Assembly: GCF_000817785.2 (NCBI RefSeq)
Contig: NZ_JTCM02000009.1
Span: 65,166-129,165 of the forward strand
Direction: 5' to 3'
DNA length: 64,000 nt
Source: Hassallia byssoidea VB512170
GTDB taxonomy: Bacteria; Cyanobacteriota; Cyanobacteriia; Cyanobacteriales; Nostocaceae
Below, piece after piece: positions 43,566 through 53,066 of the stretch. A model generated the notes under the pieces. It did not search any database. It worked only from the letters and a program-made list of their open reading frames with translations, and was not told where the DNA came from. A program made the translations under genes and the position numbers. How positions within the stretch are numbered: position 1 is the stretch's first letter; every line of letters begins with the position of its first letter.

Positions 43566-43612
43566 CCCTGCCCCCTGCCCCCTGCCCCCTGCCCCCTGCC
43601 CCCTGCCCCCTG
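43566..43612. repeat. CCCCTGC tandem repeats, downstream arm
   Basis: Six or more CCCCTGC heptamers, the reverse complement of the upstream GGGGGCAG array. With it they make an inverted pair around the four-helix-bundle gene. Confidence 0.92.
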
Positions 43613-43614
43613 CC

Positions 43615-44037
43615 CTAAAACACGTTTACTCTGCCATCATCAAGGATATCAACAGAGCGATCGCCTGGGAAATGCCATGTAGGACGAAGTTCAACTCGTA
43701 ATGTGGCAAAGTTTGGTTTGGAGACTATTGCTTGTAGCGACAACCCTGTATCATCCCAAAACACCAGAGAGACATTCGGTTCTGTACCGTCTCCCTGGTC
43801 TAATTGTAATTTCTGTCCGGGTTGCAAAGTAATTGCATTCGTTCCGCGTATTTTCTCTAATTTTATTAACCTTGGCGTGCTATTTATAACTTCCAGCCGA
43901 ATGTGTTTGCCGGGTGTAAATTGAAGAGGGGGAGAACCACATTTAGAGGCACAGGTTCCCGCAAAGGTAGGGCTTAGGTGCTGAGTGGATGTTAGCACTA
44001 CGGCGGTTATTAAAGTTGCAAATAATAACTTAGACAT
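43615..44037 (-). CDS. Small secreted protein, unknown
   Basis: A 140-residue exported protein. The signal peptide is residues 1-25 (LLFATLITAVVLTSTQHLSP TFA). The mature part has two N-terminal cysteines (CASKCGSPPLQF) and a beta-rich body (HIRLEVINSTPRLIKLEKIR, NVSLVFWDDTGLSLQA). I know no family function. ATG 44037 is chosen for its clean signal peptide; the frame opens 29 codons earlier. Its stop lies within a few bases of the repeat array. Confidence 0.65.
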   Translation of the reverse strand: MSKLLFATLITAVVLTSTQHLSPTFAGTCASKCGSPPLQFTPGKHIRLEVINSTPRLIKLEKIRGTNAITLQPGQKLQLDQGDGTEPNVSLVFWDDTGLSLQAIVSKPNFATLRVELRPTWHFPGDRSVDILDDGRVNVF

Positions 44038-44129
44038 GGTATTAGGATTTACACAGCTAAATATGTAGATTTGAATACCCAAGCCTAACACCATACATCC
44101 CGGTTTGAGTAGCTCAAAAGTCAAAAATA

Positions 44130-44948
44130 TTACTTATGTTTTGCCTCGTGCATATCTCTGACTATCTTTGCCACAAGCTTTCTGGGAGAATATCTAATCG
44201 ATTGAGCGAGTATTTTATTTCTAATTCCCGGAATGACAACAGTTTTCTTTGCCATTAAACCGCGATAGCCAATTTCGGCTACAGTTCGTGTATCCATCAT
44301 TCGTCCAGAACTAGCGATTTTAGCTTTTTCCATCGCTGCTGCTTGTTGAAATCCGGTTGCTGTGGGTCCTGGACAAAGAACAGTCACGGTGACACCTGTA
44401 CCTTCTAATTCATTAGCGATCGCTTCCGAAAATGATAATACATAAGCTTTCGTCGCAAAATAAACTGCCATCATCGGTCCTGGTTGAAAAGCAGCAGTTG
44501 AAGCAACATTTAATATTCTCCCATAACCCTGCTTTACCATGTCCTTGACAAATAACTTTGTTAAATGAGTGATACACGCTGCATTTACTTGTATCATGTC
44601 CAATTCAGCGTTGATATCGGTTTGGTGAAATAATCCATAAGTCCCAAATCCCGCATTATTCACCAAAACATCAACCTTAATATAGCATTGTTGTAACTCG
44701 GAAAAAATTTCTTCTCTAGATGTTGGTTTGGATAAATCCTTGGCAAGAATTTTCACAGAAATGCCAAATTTTGGCGGAAATTCCTCAGCGATTTGCGTAA
44801 GTTTTTCTTTTTGCTTGTCAACTAATACAAGATTGTAACCATCTTTAGCAAAAATACAGGCTAATTCGTAACCGATTCCACTGGATGCACCAGTAATAAG
44901 AGCAGTTTGTTTCTGCTGATTTTGGTATGTGGTGTTCATATATGACAT
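44130..44948 (-). CDS. Short-chain dehydrogenase/reductase
   Basis: A 272-residue classical SDR. The NAD(P)-binding motif is ALITGASSGIGYELACIFAK (TGxxxGxG). NNAG appears in VDVLVNNAGFGTYG. The catalytic Ser is in ILNVASTAAF and YxxxK is YFATKAYVLSFSEAI. The ending (ARKLVAKIVRDM region) resembles the DltE/YqjQ-like oxidoreductase group. The substrate is unknown. ATG 44948 or 44939 may start it. Confidence 0.9.
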   Translation of the reverse strand: MSYMNTTYQNQQKQTALITGASSGIGYELACIFAKDGYNLVLVDKQKEKLTQIAEEFPPKFGISVKILAKDLSKPTSREEIFSELQQCYIKVDVLVNNAGFGTYGLFHQTDINAELDMIQVNAACITHLTKLFVKDMVKQGYGRILNVASTAAFQPGPMMAVYFATKAYVLSFSEAIANELEGTGVTVTVLCPGPTATGFQQAAAMEKAKIASSGRMMDTRTVAEIGYRGLMAKKTVVIPGIRNKILAQSIRYSPRKLVAKIVRDMHEAKHK

Positions 44949-45362
44949 CCAACTGAAATCCTATTAACTCTCGATATTTTCTATATTAGGTGATTCGTTT
45001 TGCTGACTGTAGTGCCTTTAGTCATAATTGCACTCCAAAAGCTTGAGACTTTAGTCCCAAGTTCTTTAATTAGCAAGCTTTTCACAGATTTTTACTACTT
45101 TTTTAAATCTGATTTAACTAACTAAAATAATACATTTTAAACAAAATCAATTGAAAACAAAGTTAGAAAAATTACATTTTATCTTTAGTTAATATAATTT
45201 CTTTGACTGCAAACAAGGAATATATCAAAAAATATAGTCTGTGACAATTAAATAAAACTAAAATTGTTTGCTGATAACATTGCCATGCTTGATACAAATT
45301 ATCGGGATCTATTGTCGTAGAGACGTTCCGGACCGAACGTCTCTACAAGATGTGAAAGGATA
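44949..45362. other. Intergenic region, AT-rich, with one repeat
   Basis: A 414-base gap between two minus-strand genes. Apart from the GTAGAGACG repeat at 45317-45346 I see no gene. Confidence 0.45.
45317..45346. repeat. GTAGAGACG palindromic repeat (copy 5)
   Basis: GTAGAGACGTTCCG-GACC-GAACGTCTCTAC, just after the 3' end of the APC permease gene, where it may act as transcript end. Confidence 0.88.
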
Positions 45363-47198
45363 TTACAGGTAATACCTGACGGTGGTAATAACGCGACTTT
45401 GTTTAGCTCTTAAAGCTGTTTTTAAGAACAAAGTTGTTTGATTATGTAAAAGACTATCCCACCAATTGCGAGTGACAAAAGCCGGAATAATTACGGTTGT
45501 AAAAACATCTTGATGGCGGTCTTCAAACTGTGCGACAAAATCAACAATTGGCTCGATAACAGAGCGATAAGGTGAATCGATGATTTCTAAAGGAATATCT
45601 GATTCTAAATTTCGCCATTTTTCTTGCAGCTTTTCTCGGTCAGTAGAATTAAGGTCTACATGAACGGCTACAATTTCATCAGCAATGGTGCGTGCGTAGT
45701 CTAAAGCTTCTACCGTTCCTCGATTAAGTTGTCCGACTACAACCACTGCCGGGTGAGTCACGACTGCTGGTTTCGGTCTGGGAACATAGCTACGTGGTGG
45801 TAATCCTTGAATGCTGAGACGTTGCGCTACGTATTCATAGTGACGGTGAATCGCTAAAAATAGCCACACCACCAAAGGAATCGCTACAACTACCAACCAA
45901 GCACCTAATAGAAACTTGGTTGAGACGATGACACCAAGAACAATTAATGTGGCGATCGCTCCCAAACCATTCATCAAAGCACTTGCTTGCCAACCGCGTT
46001 CTTTTAGTCTAAACCAGCGACGTACCATCCCCGCTTGCGAAAGGGTAAAGGAAGTAAATACACCGACTGCGTACAGAGGAATAATGGCATTAACTTGCCC
46101 TTTGAAGACAATCACCAAAACCGCAGCACAGAGGCTGAGAAGGATGATACCGTTAGAGTAGACTAAGCGATCGCCTAATAATGCTAATTGTCTTGGTAAA
46201 AAGCCATCCTTTGCCAAAAAGTAACTCAGTCTGGGAAAGTCTGCATAACTGGTATTCGCCGCTAAAAGTAAAATCAACAAAGTGACAATTTGGATAAAAC
46301 CGTAAAATGGTCCATTGCCAACCAGCAGCTTACCTAACTGAGAAACTAAAGTTTCTCCCTCTCTGGGAACAACGTGATAAACGTTCGACAAGTAGGTGAT
46401 TCCCACAAACATTAGTCCGAGAATTATCCCCAAGAAAAGCAATGTGAGACGGGCATTTTTCCACTCTGGTTCCTTAAAAGCCAAAACACCATCGGATATT
46501 GCTTCTACTCCCGTCAGCGCTGTACATCCAGCAGCAAAAGCTCGCAAAATGAAAAACAAACTGACTCCTTCTTGTACAGGAAGGGTAGGATATTCTGTGA
46601 CAGGTTGTCCAGTAGCTTGTTTAAACAAACCAAGACCAATCAACACAAAAATACTGGCAATAAAGGCATAAGTAGGAGCCATAAAAATATTGCCTGATTC
46701 CTTTACACCCCGGAGATTTGCCAGTGTCAACAGGAAAATAAAAATCAAGCAAAGGCTGACTGTATAGGGTAGCAGTGCTGGAACTAATGAGGTAAGGGCA
46801 GCTGTACCAGCAGATACACTGACGGTAACAGTGAGGATATAATCAATCATCAGCGAACCCCCAGCCACCAACCCCGGATAAAGACCGAGGTTTTCTCTGG
46901 CTACGATATACGATCCCCCACCTTTGGGATAAGCGCGAATGGTTTGTCTATAGGAAAGTATGACTATTCCCAACAGTAAGATAATTGCTACAGCAATAGG
47001 TACAGACAAACCCAAAGCGCTGCTTCCTGCGGTTACTAAAATTAGCAAAATCTCTTCTGTTGCGTAAGCAACCGAGGAGAGAGCATCCGAGGAAAGAACC
47101 GCTAAAGCCGCAGCATTGCTTAATCTTTCTTCAGCATGAGCGCTGGTTGGTAATGTTTTACCGAGTAAAAATTGCTTGATTTGAGGGTAGAAGGACAT
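45363..47198 (-). CDS. APC-family amino acid permease with cytoplasmic C-terminal domain
   Basis: A 611-residue transporter. About 12 membrane helices (residues about 30-465) include the APC signature SSDALSSVAYATEEILLILV and the conserved YPKGGGSYIVARENLG. The last 120 residues are a soluble domain (VVVVGQLNRGTVEALDYART, IADEIVAVHVDL) resembling a universal-stress-type fold. This layout is common in bacterial amino acid/polyamine transporters of unknown substrate. An AGGTGG ribosome-binding site precedes the ATG. Confidence 0.88.
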   Translation of the reverse strand: MSFYPQIKQFLLGKTLPTSAHAEERLSNAAALAVLSSDALSSVAYATEEILLILVTAGSSALGLSVPIAVAIILLLGIVILSYRQTIRAYPKGGGSYIVARENLGLYPGLVAGGSLMIDYILTVTVSVSAGTAALTSLVPALLPYTVSLCLIFIFLLTLANLRGVKESGNIFMAPTYAFIASIFVLIGLGLFKQATGQPVTEYPTLPVQEGVSLFFILRAFAAGCTALTGVEAISDGVLAFKEPEWKNARLTLLFLGIILGLMFVGITYLSNVYHVVPREGETLVSQLGKLLVGNGPFYGFIQIVTLLILLLAANTSYADFPRLSYFLAKDGFLPRQLALLGDRLVYSNGIILLSLCAAVLVIVFKGQVNAIIPLYAVGVFTSFTLSQAGMVRRWFRLKERGWQASALMNGLGAIATLIVLGVIVSTKFLLGAWLVVVAIPLVVWLFLAIHRHYEYVAQRLSIQGLPPRSYVPRPKPAVVTHPAVVVVGQLNRGTVEALDYARTIADEIVAVHVDLNSTDREKLQEKWRNLESDIPLEIIDSPYRSVIEPIVDFVAQFEDRHQDVFTTVIIPAFVTRNWWDSLLHNQTTLFLKTALRAKQSRVITTVRYYL

Positions 47199-47359
47199 AC
47201 AACGCCCACCTGAAAAAGGTTTTGGTCATTGTTCTGTGAAAGTCAAAAGCTATGCACTGAGCAATGAATATTGCAATTTTGGCAGATTTCTGAGCAATAG
47301 TTGTAAAATTTTAAATTGGACTGATTAACTAGCAATACTATCTACAGATAGTTTTTTTC

Positions 47360-47459
47360 AGAATAGGGCATCGGGCATTGGGCATTGGGAATTGGGAATT
47401 GGGAATGCGTTTTTTACCATTACCCATTCCTCATTGCCCAATGCCCCATGCCCACTCCC
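47360..47459. repeat. GGGCATT / CCCAATG fold-back repeat
   Basis: GGGCATTGGGCATTGGGAATTGGG-type units followed by ACCCATTCCTCATTGCCCAATGCCCC; the halves are complementary. It fills the space between the APC permease and the SbcD-like gene. Confidence 0.85.
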
Positions 47460-48710
47460 CTAATTAGTTGCTTTTTCCAGCCAGACTTCTACATCGTCTG
47501 CAAGCAACTTGTCTGCTGCTTCTAACATAGATGCTGCGATGTCTTTCAAGTCTTCGCGATTATCCAAATAAGTTTTTAAGGCTGACATCGGATCGATGCT
47601 ACTACTAGCACTCAGTTCGGGAATGCGCGGACGAGCCAATTGACTGACTAATTCTGGTTGAATGGTGTAGGTGTGCGCTGTAGTTAAAGCATTATGCAGT
47701 GAAGCGTTATCAATTAAATCCAACTGTTCGGAACGAAGTTTGTAAATGAGTCTAACTACGGAGTCTTCTATATTATGTTTGGCGATCGCTTTCATGATAG
47801 CTCCCTGCGGATCTTCTGCCTTGGATACATCTACTTCAATTGTCCGGAAAGTCCGCACATCCAAACGGCAAAATTCCCATTCAGCGTTACCCCGCTCCAA
47901 TTCTATCATCACATAACCTTTATCTTCTTTTTCTTCGCTAAAATCCACCCGCTCAATACTTCCCGGATAAATCACCGGCGGATCGTTAGATTTATTCAGA
48001 TTTTGATGTTTGTGGACATGTCCCAATGCCACATAATCAAAACAAGGTCGCGTTAACAAAGATAATGGCAGTGTAAAGCCTTTACCCACAGCCAAAAAAC
48101 GCTCGGCTCCTAAAGTCGCATTATCAGCCATTAAGTGAGCTAAAAGCACAGTTGGCACATCCGGATCTAAACGGCGAATTTCTCCTTCTAAAACTACTCG
48201 CAAGCGTTCTGTTAATAGCTGGTTGACTTCCGCAAGTGATAAATTATCAGTATCTTGGCGCGTCATCAACGTCGAACGTGTCAGCCAAGGTAAAGTCATA
48301 ACTTGCACGCTTCCATTGCGGGTTTGGATGTGGTGAGTAGTTAAGGTATCACCGACAACAAAACCCCGCACTCCCAAGGTGCGGTAAATACATAAACTCG
48401 CGCCTCCCTGTCCTTGAGAATGCTGATCGTGATTGCCTACCAGCAGCACTGTGGGAATATTAGCATCCACGAGGCGGCGAAACTGACTGGCAAAGGCTTC
48501 TTGTACATATGGTGGCGGTGTCGCATCCGGGAAGGCGTCGCCACCGAATATCACCATATCCACCGGGTCTGTTAACGCGCGATCGATACATCGAGATAAA
48601 GTCTTGACAAAATCCTCCAACCGTGTATTTGAACCAGTTTCTGGATTAATGCGTCCGTGGGAAAAACCGCTTCCCATGTGGATGTCGGAGAGGTGGAGGA
48701 TTTTAATCAT
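47460..48710 (-). CDS. sbcD: SbcD-like metallophosphoesterase (DNA repair exonuclease)
   Basis: A 416-residue protein of the SbcD/Mre11 family. The five phosphoesterase motifs are present: LHLSDIHMG (residues 5-13), IFGGDAFPD, VGNHDQH, LLAHLMAD and ALGHVHKHQ. The C-terminal part (about 290-416) carries the capping region. SbcD normally works with the ATPase SbcC in hairpin and double-strand-end processing; no sbcC is adjacent. An AGGA site precedes ATG 48710. Confidence 0.9.
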   Translation of the reverse strand: MIKILHLSDIHMGSGFSHGRINPETGSNTRLEDFVKTLSRCIDRALTDPVDMVIFGGDAFPDATPPPYVQEAFASQFRRLVDANIPTVLLVGNHDQHSQGQGGASLCIYRTLGVRGFVVGDTLTTHHIQTRNGSVQVMTLPWLTRSTLMTRQDTDNLSLAEVNQLLTERLRVVLEGEIRRLDPDVPTVLLAHLMADNATLGAERFLAVGKGFTLPLSLLTRPCFDYVALGHVHKHQNLNKSNDPPVIYPGSIERVDFSEEKEDKGYVMIELERGNAEWEFCRLDVRTFRTIEVDVSKAEDPQGAIMKAIAKHNIEDSVVRLIYKLRSEQLDLIDNASLHNALTTAHTYTIQPELVSQLARPRIPELSASSSIDPMSALKTYLDNREDLKDIAASMLEAADKLLADDVEVWLEKATN

Positions 48711-48716
48711 ATTTGT

Positions 48717-48771
48717 CCTTAGTCATTAGACATTAGTTATTTGTCTAAATACTAATGACAAATGACTAAGG
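48717..48771. repeat. CCTTAGTCATT inverted repeat
   Basis: CCTTAGTCATT ... ATTAGT ... ACTAAT ... AATGACTAAGG folds into a hairpin with internal loop. It lies upstream of sbcD within a 360-base gap (48711-49070) that otherwise has no well-supported gene. Confidence 0.75.
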
Positions 48772-49070
48772 ATTAATGGCTCTTGCGTTGTTTTTATGGA
48801 ACACAATACTAGAAACTTGTTGCTTGATAGCCTTTAACCCTTACATACAAGGACTTTCAAGATTTTCATGTGCATTATTAATAATAGCGTGAGTGGGTTT
48901 AGCATAAAACAGGCAAAAGAGCTGGATTAATAAACGGCTTATGTGAATTAGAGGCTGAAAGAACAAAGTTTCGTTCATAAGGCCGGATTTGATGATGAAA
49001 GCAAAGGCTAAAACCTTTGATATCACTGGGGAATTTTTAACTCACTTAAAAAGTACTTTATTTTCAGCAT

Positions 49071-49427
49071 TCAATTCTCAAGCCTGCGAATGCGAATTGC
49101 TCTTGGTGTAATAACAGTAAAAGCTCCCAGTAACTCAACGTTGTGTTGATTAATTGTATTGGCAATAATCTCTGCTTTACTGATTGTCGATAACCCTGGT
49201 AATCGAATTAATACAACACCTGAAGCAATACGACGTAAGCGGAACACTAATTCACCAAAATCTTTGTCAGACGTTAATAATATAGCTTCTTCTTGATTAG
49301 CCAAATCCAGCACTACATCATCTGAAATTCCTGGTTGCATTTCAGCAACGTACCACACTAAATGGCAATCTTGACGCAAACGCTCAACAATCTGCCAATC
49401 TAAATTCTCGTCTGCTAGAAATTTCAA
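49071..49427 (-). CDS. DUF5615 PIN-like toxin
   Basis: A 118-residue PIN-like protein: KFLADENLDWQIVERLRQD with the acidic DEN start, then AILLTSDKDFGELVF (TSDxDF) and the VLIRLPG segment. These acidic residues form the metal site of the Mut7-C/DUF5615 nuclease-like fold. It overlaps the upstream DUF433 gene by 4 bases (ATGA), the standard layout of this toxin-antitoxin class. RNase activity is inferred from family relations. Confidence 0.88.
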   Translation of the reverse strand: MKFLADENLDWQIVERLRQDCHLVWYVAEMQPGISDDVVLDLANQEEAILLTSDKDFGELVFRLRRIASGVVLIRLPGLSTISKAEIIANTINQHNVELLGAFTVITPRAIRIRRLEN

Positions 49428-49669
49428 GAAGCATTCTCAACAATGGGATAAATGACATCATATCGTAAAGCCTCAGCCGCAAATGCTAAAGCTGCTTGAA
49501 TTGCTTCGCGTGTGAGTCGCGGATGTGATTCTAAAATTTGTTCTGGGGTTTCACCAGCAGCCAACTTTTCTAGAATTAACTCAACGGTGATACGTGTACC
49601 AACAATTACAGGTTTTCCCATCATTACTCTTGGATCGGATACAACCATTTGTTTAAGCTGCTTTTGCAT
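49424..49669 (-). CDS. DUF433 antitoxin
   Basis: An 81-residue DUF433 protein: VSDPRVMMGKPVIVGTRITV, ELILEKLAAGETPEQILESH, PRLTREAIQAALAFAAEALR. The winged-helix-like fold acts as antitoxin and probably as repressor of its own operon. It is the first gene of the pair and translationally coupled to DUF5615. Confidence 0.9.
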   Translation of the reverse strand: MQKQLKQMVVSDPRVMMGKPVIVGTRITVELILEKLAAGETPEQILESHPRLTREAIQAALAFAAEALRYDVIYPIVENAS

Positions 49670-49837
49670 TGTATTGGCTCGTTGCTTACTTCTTATATCA
49701 TGCCATTAACAAAGTGCATCGCCTGTATGAAAAGATGAGCGATCGCGATTACACGTGGAAACACAATCAGTAGAAACTGTTAATTGGGATGCTCCCTAAC
49801 AGTCTGTGATTCGCTAATGTAATCTATAAATATTTTG

Positions 49838-50485
49838 CTAAACCGATATATGCTCTTTCAAAAAATTGTTGAATTCATCACTATAACTTTCAATAGTCTT
49901 ATTCAATTCTTCTTTAGCCTGAGTTTGCGATTTCTGAAGATATTCCATAACATCTTCTTCAATCTTTTGCATAGCTATAGATGTTGTGTTATAGTAAGTA
50001 ACTATAGCTCCACCTATAGCCGATACAACTGCGAAGGTCGGCAATATAGGAAATTCCAGCTTCAATATATTTATACCTATAAGTCCTCCAAGAATACAAC
50101 CTCCGACACCTGAAACTGCACTGTAGACAAAGCGAGGATCAGGTGATAACAAAACTGAATTTTTAGATTCAGAATGCTGAAATTCAACCTTTCTTTTCTC
50201 TCTAAAATCTCGATTTTGCTGGTAAAAAGAATTAGGAACCTTACTTTCATATCCCTCTAAATTTCTTATTGCATCTTCAGTCAAGTAATTCAATGTTGTA
50301 TCTAATAGCAACCATTTTTTGTTTGCAATCATTCTCGGAACATACTGACTTATTGCACTCTGTAAACGTTCTAAATCATCATTTCCAGTGACAAAATAGT
50401 TTTTCCGAATCTCTTCATAAACTTCTTGAAATACTCGATCTATATCTCTGTTAATAGCGGTTTCAGTCTCTTGGAATTGGTTCAT
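49838..50485 (-). CDS. Membrane partner of dynamin-like GTPase, unknown family
   Basis: A 215-residue protein. The N-terminal 110 residues are helical and charged (RDIDRVFQEVYEEIRKNYFV). Two glycine-rich membrane segments (about 120-165: AVSGVGGCILGGLIGINILK and FAVVSAIGGAIVTYY) follow. The C-terminal coiled coil is IEEDVMEYLQKSQTQAKEEL. ATG 50485 is preferred because AGGTGG lies 8 bases upstream; a GTG at 50497 is possible. It follows the dynamin-like gene by 38 bases and is presumably its partner at the membrane. Confidence 0.78.
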   Translation of the reverse strand: MNQFQETETAINRDIDRVFQEVYEEIRKNYFVTGNDDLERLQSAISQYVPRMIANKKWLLLDTTLNYLTEDAIRNLEGYESKVPNSFYQQNRDFREKRKVEFQHSESKNSVLLSPDPRFVYSAVSGVGGCILGGLIGINILKLEFPILPTFAVVSAIGGAIVTYYNTTSIAMQKIEEDVMEYLQKSQTQAKEELNKTIESYSDEFNNFLKEHISV

Positions 50486-50523
50486 ATCATCACCCACCTG
50501 TCAATTCTATGACAAACTTTATT

Positions 50524-52689
50524 TCAGAGTGTTTGCAATATTTCAAGCTGCTTATCTACGGATATTAAATTATAACTTAACTGTTCTATTTCTTTCTGTA
50601 GCTCTCCAGCTTGCTGTCTTTGATTTTTTAAGTTCTCATAAGCTTCCTGGCGTTCATCTATTATTGTACTAAGCTTTTCTTGAAACTTATTATCGTATTC
50701 ATCAAACACTTTCGCAATGTTTGTCACCATTTCGCCAGCAACCGTGCTAATAAGTATTTTTGCTTCACGTATCAACCCATCTTTATATTTTTTCTGATCA
50801 AAGTCTTTTCTAATCTCTCCGGGAGTTCCTTTATTGTATTCGTTTATCCCGTTTACTATTCCTGCTGCTACTGCTACTGCTATCGCTCCAATCGGACCTG
50901 CCACACCACCACCAGCAACAAATGCTGCTGCTATTGCTGCTGGAGCACCGCCACCCAAAGCACCCAAAACAAATCCCACTAATGCCTTTTGCATTTTATC
51001 ACCAGGAACCTTGGTATCTACGTAAGCAGCTTCACGTGCTTTATCGGCAATATCTTTAAGGCCAATATTAGGAGTATTTATGCTGTATTTAACCCTGAAT
51101 TCTTCTCCCACTTCTTCCATTTTCTTTGTATATTCTTCATTCAATTTGGTTATGCAGGAGTCCACTTTCTTCTCACAATCCTTATTGAAATCAACAATAT
51201 ACTTCAAAATTGCATCTTCATCAGCAGCATTTTCTAATAATTTGACATATTCCTCTTTCAATTCATAAAACTCTGCATTAACACCACTATTCAGTCCACT
51301 ATATTCTTTGCGTTTTAAAGTGGAGAATTGGTTTAGAATGCTCCGATAATTTTCTAGATTTTCTTTTAGCGTATTAATTTCTTTATCAAACTCTTGTGCT
51401 GTCTTAGTGATTTTGCTTTGTTTATAATGGATTACTTCCTCATAAATACGCTTTTGCTCTTTATAACCACCTGAAATTTGAGCAACCACCAAACTTAGCC
51501 TCTCACTTAAAGCCTTTTCCGAAAATTCTCTAAGTATATTTTCTGCAAGTGCGAAGTTTGAAGCTTTATATACAGCAGCCGAAATCTTATTTTGATCATC
51601 ATTATAATCTAGCCTATACTGAGCGATAAGACGTTTGAAAACTTCATCCGTATCATAGAGTTTCTGAGATGTTCTTCCTGCCAAAAGCTCATCATGGATT
51701 CTTTTGAGTATACTATCTACGGCAATAATTCTCCCATCTTTAATGTTAGGGAATAATTTTTTTGCTTCTTTCAGAATTTCATCAATATCATCTGAACTGG
51801 ATTGTGCTTTATGGGTTAAAAACATAAAAATATTATCTTTAACCTGGTTAGGAACAGCAGTGTCAATAAAATGTTTCAACGATTCACTTGCAATATTTTT
51901 TATCGGATGGATAAAGATTACTGCACTCGCATCAAGCATAGATTTAAAAGTTGCATCTTTCAGCCCTCCTCGCGCATTAACACCCGGTGTGTCAACAATG
52001 CGTAAATGTACAGACTTAAATCCGAGCGGATATCCCATTATTATTTCAACAGAAATTTTTGATAAGTCACGATACTCTTCTAAATATTCTTTGATTAAGT
52101 GCTTAAACTTAATCTCATCTAATTGGTGGGGATTTTCCAAGAACGGTCTAGAAGATGTACCATCAGTACGCGACAGTAAAGTGTTAATATCTTGATCATT
52201 TATTTGTTGTGGTCTTTCATCAATCAGGAATTGATTAAGTTGTAAAACTGGTAGTGACCGATATTCCTCTGAAATTTGAGCAATTTCCTTTAACTTTTCT
52301 TGGATATTAGGAATATCACTTTCTTCTGTTTCTCTAGAGTTGGCATATTTTACTTTTAGGTAAACTTTTCTCTTGTCTTGTTCATTATCTGTATCTAATA
52401 TCTCAATAATGCCACTGGTACATTGCAATATTCCGGTAGGTAAAATTTGCCGTTTGAGTAATCCATTAATAAACGCAGATTTTCCAGATTTCGATTCACC
52501 AACAATTGTAAGTAAATACTTATTTTCCGCTACAAGTTCAACATCTTTCTTTAAAATCTGTAAGTCTTGCTCAGAACGCCCGTCAGACTGATCGGTACTA
52601 TCCAATAATTCCTTACGACTGTTCTCATACAAATTGAACGAATTAATTACTGCTTGTCTTTGCTTTTCATACTCTGATCCTACAAACAT
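50524..52689 (-). CDS. Bacterial dynamin-like GTPase
   Basis: A 721-residue dynamin-superfamily protein. G1 is VGESKSGKSAFINGLL (about 66), a switch-1 Thr lies in CTSGIIEIL, G3 is VDTPGVNARGG (about 233), and the G4 region is FLTHKAQ. Long coiled coils follow (about 380-530). A glycine/alanine-rich hydrophobic hairpin (about 565-615: GFVLGALGGGAPAAIAAAFV) is a likely membrane paddle. The C-terminal coiled coil is QLEILQTL. Bacterial dynamins reshape or protect membranes and some act in anti-phage or stress defence. ATG 52689 is chosen because GAGGAGA lies 7-13 bases upstream. Neighbours are a membrane partner and a toxin-antitoxin pair. Confidence 0.9.
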   Translation of the reverse strand: MFVGSEYEKQRQAVINSFNLYENSRKELLDSTDQSDGRSEQDLQILKKDVELVAENKYLLTIVGESKSGKSAFINGLLKRQILPTGILQCTSGIIEILDTDNEQDKRKVYLKVKYANSRETEESDIPNIQEKLKEIAQISEEYRSLPVLQLNQFLIDERPQQINDQDINTLLSRTDGTSSRPFLENPHQLDEIKFKHLIKEYLEEYRDLSKISVEIIMGYPLGFKSVHLRIVDTPGVNARGGLKDATFKSMLDASAVIFIHPIKNIASESLKHFIDTAVPNQVKDNIFMFLTHKAQSSSDDIDEILKEAKKLFPNIKDGRIIAVDSILKRIHDELLAGRTSQKLYDTDEVFKRLIAQYRLDYNDDQNKISAAVYKASNFALAENILREFSEKALSERLSLVVAQISGGYKEQKRIYEEVIHYKQSKITKTAQEFDKEINTLKENLENYRSILNQFSTLKRKEYSGLNSGVNAEFYELKEEYVKLLENAADEDAILKYIVDFNKDCEKKVDSCITKLNEEYTKKMEEVGEEFRVKYSINTPNIGLKDIADKAREAAYVDTKVPGDKMQKALVGFVLGALGGGAPAAIAAAFVAGGGVAGPIGAIAVAVAAGIVNGINEYNKGTPGEIRKDFDQKKYKDGLIREAKILISTVAGEMVTNIAKVFDEYDNKFQEKLSTIIDERQEAYENLKNQRQQAGELQKEIEQLSYNLISVDKQLEILQTL

Positions 52690-53066
52690 GCTATTTCTCC
52701 TCAACCTGGATTTCCTGAAGCTTAGTAGAGAAAATTCCTACGAATATAGCACTTACGCATTGACAGAATAACAAAATAGTGAACGGAATATGTTCACGTT
52801 AGTTGTACGTTAGCATATTTTTGCAAACCTTAGCAGTGATGGCATTATCTAGATCCCATAGATGATGTTTTTTGTCAATGCGTAAGTCCTAGAATACTAT
52901 ACAGCTTATGTGAGATGGGGTAGCAAAAAAGAAGGGGAAACCGCAAAACAAAGGTAACGACACCAAAGCTTGAGGTCTCCCAATGACTATGATCGACGGT
53001 TCGACCCTGTTGAGAATAATTTTTGTGTTAGTAGATGACTGGTATCAGCAAAAAGGCTCTATCTAA
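52690..53066. other. Intergenic region
   Basis: A 377-base gap. It includes two related words (CACTTACGCATTGACAGAAT and TTGTCAATGCGTAAGTCC, about 52750 and 52874) that form an inverted pair about 120 bases apart. No gene is supported. Confidence 0.5.

Noticed and set aside
48841..49026. 61-codon minus-strand frame between sbcD and the toxin gene
   Set aside because: No ribosome-binding site, no recognisable feature, and AT-rich background makes such frames common.
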